Assembly (NCBI GenBank): GCA_965204905.1
Contig: OZ242042.1
Span: 4,029,832 to 4,093,831, forward strand
DNA: 64,000 nt
Source of the DNA: Bin87 sp965204905
GTDB lineage: Bacteria; Chloroflexota; Dehalococcoidia; Lucifugimonadales; UBA3495
Direction: 5' to 3'
Each line of letters begins with the position of its first letter. The stretch's first letter is position 1. Of the stretch, positions 1-7,583 are shown piece by piece. The notes under the pieces were generated by a model. The model worked only from the letters and a program-made list of their open reading frames with translations, did no database searches and had not been told where the DNA came from. Both the position numbers and the translations under genes were made by a program.

Positions 1-287
1 ACAATCTTGGCGCGCTGGGTGATGCGGGCCAGGATGGAGGCCTCGACGTTCATCGCGCCGCCCATGCAGAATGGGGTGCTGTGGTGCTCGTTGAGCATGA
101 GGCCGTCGAATCCCATCTCCTCGGCGTAGATTTTCTCGTCGAGGTAGCGGTTGTAGAGGTTGGAGCCGAGCTGAGCGTCATAGATTTCGTTGCTGACGTT
201 CAGGTCCATGATGGACTTGCCGGTTGCCCCGAAGTATCCGGACTTGGGGTCCTGGTACGGCCTTTCGGTGAAGTATCCGATGAACAT
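1..287 (-). CDS. LLM-class (luciferase-like) flavin/F420 oxidoreductase, N-terminal part, cut by window edge
   Basis: The reverse strand reads MFIGYFTERPYQ and later EMGFDGLMLNEHH, then GGAMNVEAS. This is the characteristic start of bacterial luciferase-like monooxygenases: a beta strand, then the 'DGL..NEHH' segment with the substrate/flavin-site histidines. The ATG at 285-287 is preceded by AAGGAG with good spacing. Only about 95 residues are inside the window, so the active-site barrel is incomplete. The family uses FMN or F420H2. A full F420 pathway lies at 44.4-49.6 kb, so either cofactor is possible here; the cofactor choice is not visible. Confidence 0.85.
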   Translation of the reverse strand, partial: MFIGYFTERPYQDPKSGYFGATGKSIMDLNVSNEIYDAQLGSNLYNRYLDEKIYAEEMGFDGLMLNEHHSTPFCMGGAMNVEASILARITQRAKI

Positions 288-341
288 GTTGGGTCTCCTT
301 GTGGCTCCGGGTACGGGCGGATTTTAGCACAGGGACGGTCG

Positions 342-1142
342 CTATTGTTCGGGTCTGACTCGCTCTACCAGGTCCCGCAATGTTGCAACCGCCTGGGGTA
401 CGTCGCGGGCGATGACCGCTTTGTCGAGGGGCAGGTGCTCGTGGCTGTAGAGGGCTGCGCCGCCGAACTCGGTGAGGTAGCGGTGTTCTTCGCCCGGCAT
501 CGGGACATCGTCCGGTATTATCCGGTGCTGCCGGATGCGTTCGGTGATGATGCGGAGGTTGTGGCCGCTGCCCCCGCTGGTCGGGTATTCGTACCCGTAG
601 GCGCCCAGCACGGCCTTGTAGGCGTTTTCGAGAGCGTTCTGCGCTATGCGTCCGAGTTGCTTGTCCGAAAAGGTGGTGATGATTCCGGACTGAGCCAGAG
701 CGGTCAGATCGTTGGCCGCGTTTATGGCGTCGTTGAGTTTGCCGTTGACGTCGTCCCAGTCTATTGACTCTTCGGGGGGTTCGGCTTGATCCGGGGGTTG
801 GGGCATGATGGGTGATCCCTGCTTGGCGATGGAGTTGGCGAGGTTATTGCGCAGGTGGCGACGGGTGTCGAACTCCTGGGCCGTCATGCAGATGACGTCG
901 ATGCCGGAGGCTTCGGGCAGCTGGGCTTTTTGCAGCGTCCTGGCCTGGTCGCGCAGGTCTTCCAGCCAGTCCTCGGTGGGCTGTGGGTCTTTGATTATGA
1001 GGACGTCCACGTCCGAGTCGGGTCGGTGGTCGCCGCGGGCACGGGAGCCGAACAGGATGGTTTGCTCAGATTCGGCCATCCGGTGTACTGCGCGGGCGAC
1101 TTCGAGGGCGCGCCGGTCCGCTTTGATGGTGTGGGAGGTCAT
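342..1142 (-). CDS. MNT-HEPN fusion: nucleotidyltransferase domain plus HEPN domain
   Basis: Residues 1-110 carry the minimal nucleotidyltransferase signature GSRARG (32-37) followed by DSDVDV (42-47). This is the GSx10DxD metal-binding motif of pol-beta-fold NTases. Residues about 130-266 are helical, with a 'SGGSGHNLRIITERI' segment typical of HEPN/KNTase C-terminal domains. In toxin-antitoxin pairs the MNT and HEPN parts are usually separate proteins. Here they are on one chain of 266 residues, so it may be a self-contained module or a housekeeping NTase-HEPN protein. The ATG at 1142 has only a weak upstream purine run. Function is inferred from motifs only. Confidence 0.75.
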   Translation of the reverse strand: MTSHTIKADRRALEVARAVHRMAESEQTILFGSRARGDHRPDSDVDVLIIKDPQPTEDWLEDLRDQARTLQKAQLPEASGIDVICMTAQEFDTRRHLRNNLANSIAKQGSPIMPQPPDQAEPPEESIDWDDVNGKLNDAINAANDLTALAQSGIITTFSDKQLGRIAQNALENAYKAVLGAYGYEYPTSGGSGHNLRIITERIRQHRIIPDDVPMPGEEHRYLTEFGGAALYSHEHLPLDKAVIARDVPQAVATLRDLVERVRPEQ

Positions 1143-1158
1143 GGCTCTTCACGTTGGT

Positions 1159-1183
1159 GGTTCGACAAGCTCACCATGAGCGG
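1159..1183. repeat. Dispersed repeat, TTCGACAAGCTCACCATGAGC type
   Basis: A short imperfect palindromic repeat lies between the hydrolase gene and the MNT-HEPN gene. Related sequence (TTCGACAGGCTCAGGACGAG) occurs inside recG at 39274-39313. It resembles the widespread repeat whose translation gives 'PEPVEG'. Confidence 0.6.
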
Positions 1184-1229
1184 GTCTTGGTGGTCGCATG
1201 AGCGGCTCGGGCGATTTTGAGCTGCCGGC

Positions 1230-2030
1230 TCAGGATGCGAGGAAGGGCTTGACGGTGGCGAGGAATTGGTCGGTTTTTTCGATGTGGGGGTTGTGGCCGC
1301 AGTTGTCGAAGATGGTTAGCCCGGAGCCGGGGATGGAGTCGTTGAAGACCTGGGCGGCGCTGACGGGGACGATTTCGTCTTCCCGGCCCCAGATGATCTG
1401 CGTGGGCAGGCGCTTGAGGCGGTGCAGGAGATTGGGCAGGCCGGGGTAGTGCATGTAGGGACGCCAGCTTAGTCGGCAGGCTTCCTCGCGGGAGATTTCC
1501 CACGCTTCGGCCAGCTCGGGGGAAACCTCGTCGGGGCAGACGTTCAGGAATTCCGGCGTGGCGGCGGTGTCGTAGAAGCCGGCGGTGAGGAACTCCTTGG
1601 CGACGGCGAGGAACATATCGTAAATTTCGCCCTCCGGCGGCCGGATGCCGGCGGGACTGACCAATACCAGCTTGTTGAACGTGTCGGGGGACATGGCAGC
1701 CATTTCAGCGGCGAGCCAACCGCCGATTGAGAAGCCCATGAGGTTGGCGCCAGCGAGGCCGAGGTCGTCGATGGCTTCCAGGTACCAGCCGGCCAGGTCG
1801 CGCATGTTCATAATCCACTCCTGGCGTTCGGTTGAGCCGAAGCCGGGATGGGACGGTATGTGGAGGGTGTAGTCCTGGGCCAGGGCGTCGTGGCAGCGGA
1901 GCCAACCCTGGTGTCCCAGCTCGCCGTGCAGGATGAGCAGGGGAGCGCCGGCGCCGCCCTTGACCATCTGGAGGCTGACGCCGGCCGCCTCTACGAATTC
2001 TTCCGTCCATGCTTGCGCGCCCGTCGCCAT
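1230..2030 (-). CDS. alpha/beta hydrolase
   Basis: A 266-residue alpha/beta hydrolase fold protein. The oxyanion-hole HG is at 35-36, the nucleophile elbow GFSIGG places Ser at 101, the acid is Asp218 in WGREDE, and the base is His246 in NCGHNPH. This is a complete catalytic triad in the expected order. A cap region lies between about 130 and 205. The start was set at the ATG at 2028-2030 because GAGGAGGT sits just upstream; the longer open frame to 2219 has basic, low-complexity sequence and no good start. The substrate cannot be told. A TATCAT-like -10 lies on the minus strand near 2085-2090. Confidence 0.88.
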   Translation of the reverse strand: MATGAQAWTEEFVEAAGVSLQMVKGGAGAPLLILHGELGHQGWLRCHDALAQDYTLHIPSHPGFGSTERQEWIMNMRDLAGWYLEAIDDLGLAGANLMGFSIGGWLAAEMAAMSPDTFNKLVLVSPAGIRPPEGEIYDMFLAVAKEFLTAGFYDTAATPEFLNVCPDEVSPELAEAWEISREEACRLSWRPYMHYPGLPNLLHRLKRLPTQIIWGREDEIVPVSAAQVFNDSIPGSGLTIFDNCGHNPHIEKTDQFLATVKPFLAS

Positions 2031-2166
2031 GTGCCGTGACCTCCTCGTCTGCGGTTGGATGGTTCTCCTGGGACTTACGGGGGCATGATAACACGGGGCC
2101 GGGTGGGAAACTCCCGACGGAGGAATGCGCAGGCGGCCTGCTCGCAGCGTCCGGGTTCTCTTCCCG

Positions 2167-3921
2167 TCAGGGTCGAGGCCCGTACCAGCGGTTGATGACC
2201 TCGTCCACTTTCGCCGCAATTTCGTCCGACACGCCTTCCTTGAAGGCTGCTTCCACGTGGCAGATGGTCAGGTCGGTGCCCACGCAGGCATCGCTATAGT
2301 CCTCCGCTTGTGACTTCAACCACAGGCTGCGGAAGCCCGGTCGGAAAACCTCTTCGCCGAGGGTGTCGTACAGGTCAACGAACAGCCGCTCGCCAAGCGA
2401 GTAGTTACAGCGGAACCAATTTTGCGCCACCGTCTCCCGCCAGGTTTCCCGGTGAACGGCCAAACCTTCCAGCTCGGCGATGGTTTCGGCAGAGGCGCAG
2501 GGGTTGCTCCTTACCTGTACAGGCTCGTCGATGCGAGCGTTTTCGGCGATGGACTCAAGGAAATTAGCGGGCCCTTCATCCAGCCAATCCCGGCTGTTGC
2601 CTCGCCAGTAGTAATGGGCTACCTCGTGGGCAATCGTAGAGGGCGCATAGCGCCACAGCCGGCCATGTTCCAGGTCGTAGTCCAACGACATCGCGATATG
2701 CGTGCCGAAATTGGTGCCGGCGCCCCCGCCTGAATGGACGTTGGCGTCGTCAAAATACAAAGCGACGTAGCCGGTGGGCAACGGTTCGCCCATAAACTCT
2801 TCGATGGTGCGCACACTGTGCTCCAGGTAGTCCATGTTGGGCGTAATCTGATCCCGGATGCGTATGATGGCCAGCAACGTCTCTCCGGATAGCGGCAGGT
2901 CGATGACGCGCTCTTCCAGGTGCACGGCGCTTCCCCGCAGCAGTACGTCAACCGATTCGGGCCGATACGTATAGGTGCCTCCGAGCAGCGACACGATTTT
3001 GGCCTCATCGTCGGTGATGCCGTCCTTGATTCTGGAATGATTCATGACCTCCAGGAAGGCGGCGGTATCGGCGCGCTCCAGCCTCGCCAATGAGTTGACA
3101 GCCAGAGCGTCCGCACTCTCCACACTCTCCAAAAACGGCATGTCCAATATCTCCGACGCCTTTGCGATAATATCCGGTCGAATATTCTCTCCTTCCGTCC
3201 ATACCACTGAGTACAAGCGCCTGATTGTCATCGCTTCGTCCCTGCTGACTTCATCTGCCATCCAGGGTTTTTGCAGAATTGTGCTGGCCAAGTCTGTACT
3301 CCACCAGGACAGCCATCTCAAATACTCAACGGCGATGGCCTCGTGGTCGGTAATGCCGTCCTGCAACCAGGGCTTTTCCACCAGCGTGCTGAATGTATCA
3401 GGGTACCACCGCGCCGCCGCAATCAGCTTTTCCGCGGTTTCTCGCTCGTCCTCGTCGACTCCGTCCGCAACCCACGGCAATCCAGTTAGCGCGTCGTGCT
3501 GTGCCCGTCGGCTCTGTTTCAGCCACGCGCCATGCTCCAGGCCGGCGATGGGGCTGGGTGGTGTCGGCGTGCTGGTCGGACGCGGGGTAAAAGTTGGTCG
3601 GGGCGTGCGGGTTGGCGCGGGCGTATTCGTCGGTGTTGCCTCAGGCGCCGGCGTGAAGGTGGGCATCGGCGTGTCGGTCGGTTCTGGGACGCTGGTGGGA
3701 GGAACCGGCGTGTAAGTAGGTGTCGATGGCGCGACTGTTGCCGTGGGCAATGCCGTCGGCGCAAGCGTAGCCGCAGGCAGTTGTTTCGGTGTGGGGAGCG
3801 GGGTGTAGGTAGGCTGGGGCGTGGGCGTATTCGTCGGAACCGCAACGCTAACAGTTTCACTCCGGCAGGCGACTAGCAGGAAGGTAAAGATGATGACAGA
3901 TGCGGCAAGCCTGCCTTTCAT
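2167..3921 (-). CDS. secreted lipoprotein with Thr/Pro linker and HEXXH metallopeptidase-like domain
   Basis: The 584-residue product starts with a lipoprotein signal (lipobox LLVAC near residue 19). About 100 residues of TPTP/PTPT low-complexity linker follow, a style very common in Chloroflexota exported proteins. Next come helical repeats built around 'DGITDDEA', 'DGVDEDE' and 'DEVSRDEA' units (about 150-310). The C-terminal domain contains HEVAHYYW near residue 430 and DEGPANFLE about 20 residues later, the HEXXH...E layout of gluzincin metallopeptidases. It therefore probably binds zinc outside the cell. The ATG at 3921 has AGGGGG upstream. No specific family was recognised. Confidence 0.8.
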   Translation of the reverse strand: MKGRLAASVIIFTFLLVACRSETVSVAVPTNTPTPQPTYTPLPTPKQLPAATLAPTALPTATVAPSTPTYTPVPPTSVPEPTDTPMPTFTPAPEATPTNTPAPTRTPRPTFTPRPTSTPTPPSPIAGLEHGAWLKQSRRAQHDALTGLPWVADGVDEDERETAEKLIAAARWYPDTFSTLVEKPWLQDGITDHEAIAVEYLRWLSWWSTDLASTILQKPWMADEVSRDEAMTIRRLYSVVWTEGENIRPDIIAKASEILDMPFLESVESADALAVNSLARLERADTAAFLEVMNHSRIKDGITDDEAKIVSLLGGTYTYRPESVDVLLRGSAVHLEERVIDLPLSGETLLAIIRIRDQITPNMDYLEHSVRTIEEFMGEPLPTGYVALYFDDANVHSGGGAGTNFGTHIAMSLDYDLEHGRLWRYAPSTIAHEVAHYYWRGNSRDWLDEGPANFLESIAENARIDEPVQVRSNPCASAETIAELEGLAVHRETWRETVAQNWFRCNYSLGERLFVDLYDTLGEEVFRPGFRSLWLKSQAEDYSDACVGTDLTICHVEAAFKEGVSDEIAAKVDEVINRWYGPRP

Positions 3922-3994
3922 TGGGAACCCCCTTGCGGACTCGGAAACAGGCTAGCAGGCCCGGGCTAATGGGGTCAATTAATTGTCACGAGGC

Positions 3995-4016
3995 GCGCGG
4001 TTGCCAAGCGGGGGGA
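3995..4016. repeat. Left copy of a 22-bp direct repeat flanking the toxin-antitoxin pair
   Basis: This 22-base sequence beginning GCGCGGTTGCCAAG matches 4868-4889 at 21 of 22 positions. Both copies follow a GGTCAAT motif. The copies bracket the DUF104/PIN gene pair. Confidence 0.6.
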
Positions 4017-4084
4017 CGACGGCGGGTGTTGTCATCCCCGTCGGTACCGTGGTGGAATCGTCAGAAGCAGCGGTTATAGCGGAG

Positions 4085-4093
4085 TGCTACAAT
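4085..4093 (+). promoter_or_regulatory. Candidate extended -10 promoter for the antitoxin/PIN pair
   Basis: TGC followed by TACAAT forms an extended -10 element about 45 bases before the antitoxin start. No good -35 is seen, which is usual for extended -10 promoters. Confidence 0.35.
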
Positions 4094-4137
4094 TGACCAG
4101 TCCTAACTGCAACGTGCGCGCAACGAAAGAGGCCATG

Positions 4138-4377
4138 ATGAAGACGACCGTAAGAGCAACGTACTCCAATGGAACGCTTACGCCCGAGCACGCCCTGGAC
4201 CTTGCTGAAGGCGAGCAGGTAACCGTGACGGTAGAGTCTCAACCCAGCTTTTCTTTCGCGCCGTCGGGGCACTCCGCCGTTGATATTCTGGACGAAGCCC
4301 CCGGTCAACTCCTCTTCAAAACTGCTGCCGACGTGGCGGCATACCTGGAAGAAGAGCGGGCGTCATGGGATCGCTGA
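4138..4377 (+). CDS. DUF104 (AF2212-like) antitoxin
   Basis: This 79-residue protein begins MKTTVRATYSNGTLTP, followed by LAEGEQVTVTVE. That is the beta-rich N-terminus of DUF104 antitoxins, which pair with PIN toxins. The start was placed at 4138 because AAAGAGG (4126-4132) is well spaced; an ATG at 4135 is equally in frame. It overlaps the PIN gene by 13 bases, so the pair is translationally coupled. It presumably binds and blocks the toxin, and probably represses its own promoter. Confidence 0.8.
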   Translation: MKTTVRATYSNGTLTPEHALDLAEGEQVTVTVESQPSFSFAPSGHSAVDILDEAPGQLLFKTAADVAAYLEEERASWDR

Positions 4378-4805
4378 TCCTTCCCGATGACGGGCCGATA
4401 TATCTCGATGCTAACGGGTTTATCTACAGCGTAGAGCGGGTTGAGCCTTACCGCGCGTTGCTGGACCCTATGTGGCGACAGGCCCAGGCCGGTGTGTTCC
4501 ACATCATAAGCAGCGAACTGGCGATGCTGGAAACCCTGGTCAAGCCGCTGCGTGAGGGCAACACGGTTCTTGAGTCGCTATTCCGGAGGCTCTTCGACGC
4601 CGATGAGGTCAGCCTGATACCAGCTACACGTGCGCTATGGGAAGAGGCGGCCCGATTGCGCGCCGAAACCGGGCTCAGGACGCCGGACGCGCTTCACGCG
4701 GCAACGGCGTTGCGCGCCCGGTGCACGCTCTTCGTCACCAACGACGGCGCCTTTCGCCGTGTGGAGGGTCTCCCCGTAGTCGTTCTGGACGACCTCATCA
4801 CCTGA
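4365..4805 (+). CDS. PIN-domain ribonuclease toxin (VapC-like)
   Basis: The 146-residue PIN domain has its acidic residues in place: Asp15 (IYLDANGFIY), Glu51 (SSELAMLE), Asp108 (RTPDALHAATAL) and Asp127 (VTNDGAF). These are the four positions that bind Mg2+/Mn2+ in VapC-type RNases. The RTPDALHAA motif is highly characteristic. It lies directly after and overlaps the DUF104 antitoxin gene. The two genes sit between copies of a 22-bp direct repeat, which suggests a movable cassette. The target RNA is unknown. Confidence 0.9.
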   Translation: MGSLILPDDGPIYLDANGFIYSVERVEPYRALLDPMWRQAQAGVFHIISSELAMLETLVKPLREGNTVLESLFRRLFDADEVSLIPATRALWEEAARLRAETGLRTPDALHAATALRARCTLFVTNDGAFRRVEGLPVVVLDDLIT

Positions 4806-4867
4806 CACTGAGGGTCGGACCGAAGCGCGGCGCTCGCAATGACAAGGGGGTATGCGTGAGGTCAATG

Positions 4868-4889
4868 GCGCGGTTGCCAAGTGGGGGGA
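4868..4889. repeat. Right copy of the 22-bp direct repeat
   Basis: Partner of 3995-4016, with one mismatch (C to T). It overlaps the -35 region of the putative promoter of the UGSC gene, so the left copy may be a duplicated promoter fragment. Confidence 0.6.
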
Positions 4890-4902
4890 TTCGTGCCAGA
4901 AT
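4874..4902 (+). promoter_or_regulatory. Candidate promoter of the UGSC selenoprotein gene
   Basis: TTGCCA (4874-4879), a 17-base spacer and CAGAAT (4897-4902) preceded by TGC give a sigma-70-like promoter with an extended -10. It lies about 25-30 bases upstream of the start codon at 4933. Confidence 0.4.
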
Positions 4903-4932
4903 CGGCTAAATTCAGCAGGGGATGAAAGGATT

Positions 4933-6654
4933 ATGCAGTTGCGAATTATGTCGCCCGCCGCGGCGCGGGTGGATTTCAAGGTGCCGCCGGCGCCGCGTTT
5001 GGACACGCTGGAGGGCAAGACCATCGGCCTGTACGACAACATGACCGGCGGCGCCGGCGTGGCCGTTGACCGGGTGGCCGAGCACATCGGCCGGCGCTTC
5101 TCCGGCGTGAAGTTTGAGAGCTACGGCGGCCCCCGGCGCGATGGACGGCCGGCGCTCAGCCGGGGCGTCCACATCGACGAGGCGGAGGCGGCAATCATCG
5201 CCAACGAGGTTGACGCGATGGTGGGGGCGGCGGCGCATTGAGGGGGCTGCACGTCGTGGCTTGCCCACGACATGGTAGCGATGGAGAAGGCCGGGATTCC
5301 CGCCGTCGGCATCGCTGCGCGCAGCTTCGCACGGGCGTGGCAGTCCTGCGTGGACGGCTGGGGACAGCCGGCGACGGCGTTCGTCACGATTCCCCACGCC
5401 TGCACCGGACAGCAGGCCGATTACATCCACTCGATGGTGGATGAGCAGATTGATAACATCATCCTGGGCCTGACCCGGATGTCCACGACCGCCGACCTGT
5501 CCAGCATGACCAACGGGCACAGCGAGACCGACGTGTTCACGGTGACGCTGGACGAATCGCCGTGGGGCATCGACGCGGTGAACCGCTTCATGGAGGAGCG
5601 GGACTGGAGCGACGGGATGCCCGTGGTGCCGCCCACGCCGGAGTTGGTGGAGGCGATGCTGAAGGGCACGCGGCGCGCTCCTCAGGACGTGGTGATGGTG
5701 ATGGAGCCTGGGTTCGGCTTGGCGACGGTGGAGAAGATCGCCATCAACGCCGTCATGGCGGGATGCCGGCCGGAGCAGTTCCCCATCCTGCTGGCGGCCA
5801 TCGAGTGCATCGCGCAGCCGGAGAGCAACCACCGGGACATGCAGGTGTCGGGGCATACCGAAGCGCCGCTGATCCTGGTGAACGGGCCGATTGCGGACCG
5901 GGCGGGCATCAACTACGGCACGTCGGCCATGGGGCCGGGCGTGGTCAACAAGGCCAACACCGCCATCGGGCGGGCGCTGCGGCTGTGCCTGATCAACATC
6001 GGCTACTGCAAGGCGGGCGCGGGCGACCCCAACTTCATCGGGCTGCCCACCAAGTTCGGCATGTGCATCGCCGAGAACGAGGCAGTCAGCCCGTGGCAGC
6101 CGTATCACGTGGACAAGGGGTTCCGGCCCGACGAGAGCGCGGTAACGGTAGTGACGGTAACCGGGCCGACGGACGTGCTGGACAACGCCTCGAAGAATCA
6201 CCTGGATACGCTGAACAACATCGCGTCGATGATGTTCTACCGTCATGCCGGCGGCGGAGCGTGGATCAAGGGCCACCAAACGGCGCAGGTGGGACACACC
6301 AACCAGCGGGTGCCTTTCCAGGGGCCGTACCATCCCATCATGCTCAGCCCGTCGCGCGCGGTGATCCTGCACAACGCCGGGTTCAGCAAGCGGGATGCCC
6401 AGGAGTGGCTGCACGAGCGCTGCCGCGCGTCGGTGCAGGACGCCATCCGCAACGGCGTGCCGACGGACGAGAACGGCAAGTGGCTGGCGCATCCCGAGTT
6501 GCAGCACCTGGCCGACGATCCGGAGGCGACGATTCCCGCGCTGGAGGATCCGGAGCAGTACCTGCTGTGGGTCACCGGTGGGTCAACCCACTACGCCAAC
6601 TTCTTCTACGGGACGTACGGCATCGCGACGGTGCCGGTGGAGGACGTGGGGTAG
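4933..6654 (+). CDS. UGSC-family selenoprotein candidate fused to a large C-terminal domain (TGA at codon 103 read as selenocysteine)
   Basis: One reading frame runs from ATG 4933 to TAG 6654, interrupted only by TGA at 5239-5241. Reading TGA as Sec gives 573 residues. Residues 1-182 match the UGSC-containing selenoprotein family: 'LDTLEGKTIGLYDNM' near the start, then DAMVGAAAH-U-GGCTSW and HDMVAMEKAGIPAV directly after. Sec103 and Cys106 form a redox-style UxxC motif, with Gly in place of the usual Ser. A SECIS-like hairpin follows at 5246-5279. Residues about 198-573 form a separate conserved-looking domain ('DGMPVVPPTPE', 'INAVMAGC', 'LILVNGPIA', 'AENEAVSPWQP') whose function I do not recognise. 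The start has AAAGGA just upstream; ATG 4948 is an alternative. If TGA were a true stop, both halves would be truncated mid-domain. No sel genes are in the window. Confidence 0.8.
5246..5279 (+). promoter_or_regulatory. SECIS-like stem-loop after the in-frame TGA
   Basis: The hairpin starts four bases after the TGA. The upper stem is GTCGTGG (5253-5259) with CCACGAC (5265-5271), seven perfect pairs closing the loop CTTGC. The lower stem GCTGC (5246-5250) pairs with GTAGC (5275-5279), including one G-U pair, with a small internal mismatch/bulge. The apical loop lies 19-23 bases past the TGA, within the usual bacterial SECIS distance. The often-seen G in the first two loop bases is absent unless the closing G5259 is counted. 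Confidence 0.65.
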
Positions 6655-6752
6655 CACGCCGAGGGCGCTTGCGCGGTAAAATGGAGGGGGAAGCCTTCAC
6701 CGGCTGCCCCCTTCGTCATCAACGTCCAGTGCCGGAAACCGGAGCGACCATT

Positions 6753-7064
6753 ATGAGTTCGAGCTCGTCCACCGCGTATGAGAGACTGATGCCGATTCAT
6801 CCCGGTGAAATTCTCAACGAGGAGTTTCTGGAACCCTTGAACATCAGCCAATACCGATTGGCAAAGTCCATGGACGTTGACCCACGACGTATTCATGCCA
6901 TCGTACATGGCGAACGGGCGATCACCGCCGAAACTGCGCTGCTGCTGTCCCGATTCTTCGGGAACAGCGCGGCCTTCTGGATGGGGTTGCAGAACCAGTA
7001 TGATCTGGAAACCGCCGAGGACCGCATGACGGAAAGGCTGGCGGCTGTGGAGCCGCATCGGTAA
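6753..7064 (+). CDS. HigA-family XRE antitoxin, apparently without its toxin
   Basis: The 103-residue helix-turn-helix protein contains IHPGEILNEEF, ISQYRLAKSM, VHGERAIT and FFGNSAAFWMGLQNQYDLE. These are the successive signatures of HigA/VapI antitoxins, with the HTH at about residues 30-75. The ATG at 6753 was chosen because the similarity starts shortly after it. HigB toxins normally sit immediately upstream, but the preceding 98 bases hold none and the next gene downstream is unrelated. It is therefore an orphan antitoxin-like regulator, or one whose toxin was lost. Confidence 0.88.
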   Translation: MSSSSSTAYERLMPIHPGEILNEEFLEPLNISQYRLAKSMDVDPRRIHAIVHGERAITAETALLLSRFFGNSAAFWMGLQNQYDLETAEDRMTERLAAVEPHR

Positions 7065-7069
7065 GGGAG

Positions 7070-7075
7070 TATAAT
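7070..7075 (+). promoter_or_regulatory. Candidate -10 element for the MazF pair
   Basis: A perfect TATAAT lies 50 bases before the start at 7125, overlapping the end region of the HigA-like gene. No convincing -35 was found. Confidence 0.35.
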
Positions 7076-7124
7076 CCGATTGAGATAGGAGATTAGCCCA
7101 AGTCTATCGACGTATGGGGGAAAC

Positions 7125-7583
7125 ATGCCTGCGGTTTGGGACGAGTCTAGTTGGGCGGTATTCGGCGCTCTTCTGAGAGGCGACGGTTTTTCTCAGGAAG
7201 AGGCTGTGCAGTATGTGAACTGTTCGGACAGGGCAGTGAAGCAAGCAAATCGCGTTCGCCTTAAGGGGGCTCGTGCCGTCTGGATAGCGGTTGTGACGAA
7301 GGAGGTCACTGTCGCGGATGCCGACGCTCTGGTTAAGCGGTTCGAGGGAGACCATTGGGAACAGACGTTAGCATTGAAACGGCTACGGGATGGTGAGATC
7401 ACGGAGTTGAGGCATCATCAAGTTGTCAGTACCGATGGCGCGACCGCTTTTCAGGATATGATGCGCAGGTTTCGGGAAACGCCGGCGCCCGATTGGTCGT
7501 TGACCGAAGAGCAGATAGCGGAGGGGGTAGAACTTGCCGAGGTGGGTTTGGCTGAGGATGCCGAAACATGGCCCGGTTACTGA
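7125..7583 (+). CDS. Unrecognised 152-residue protein, probable antitoxin partner of MazF
   Basis: I do not recognise the family. Residues 10-50 (SQEEAVQYVNCSDRAVKQANRVR) read like a helix-turn-helix. The middle 'VTVADADALVKRFEG' plus 'LALKRLRDGEIT' recalls the HTH linker of ParB/KorB-type proteins, where 'lsvsdA' is followed by a helix. The C-terminus is acidic (SLTEEQIAEGVELAEVGLAEDAET), as in many antitoxin toxin-binding tails. The gene overlaps mazF by 16 bases and precedes it, which is the normal antitoxin position. The ATG at 7125 follows GGGGG at 7116-7120. The role is inferred from position and charge. Confidence 0.7.
   Translation: MPAVWDESSWAVFGALLRGDGFSQEEAVQYVNCSDRAVKQANRVRLKGARAVWIAVVTKEVTVADADALVKRFEGDHWEQTLALKRLRDGEITELRHHQVVSTDGATAFQDMMRRFRETPAPDWSLTEEQIAEGVELAEVGLAEDAETWPGY

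Noticed and set aside
3995..4889. The 22-bp direct repeats as phage attachment sites
   Set aside because: No integrase gene and no tRNA gene lies nearby, and the enclosed segment holds only the toxin-antitoxin pair.
4912..6507. A 531-codon minus-strand frame opposite the UGSC gene
   Set aside because: Translation is His/Arg/Val-rich with no family features, while the plus strand has strong conserved motifs on both sides of the TGA.
5272..6654. Reading the gene as a separate 460-residue protein starting at ATG 5272
   Set aside because: This start lies 11 codons after the TGA, inside the UGSC domain and inside the SECIS-like stem, with no ribosome site. The preceding residues GGCTSWLAHD are conserved in the family.
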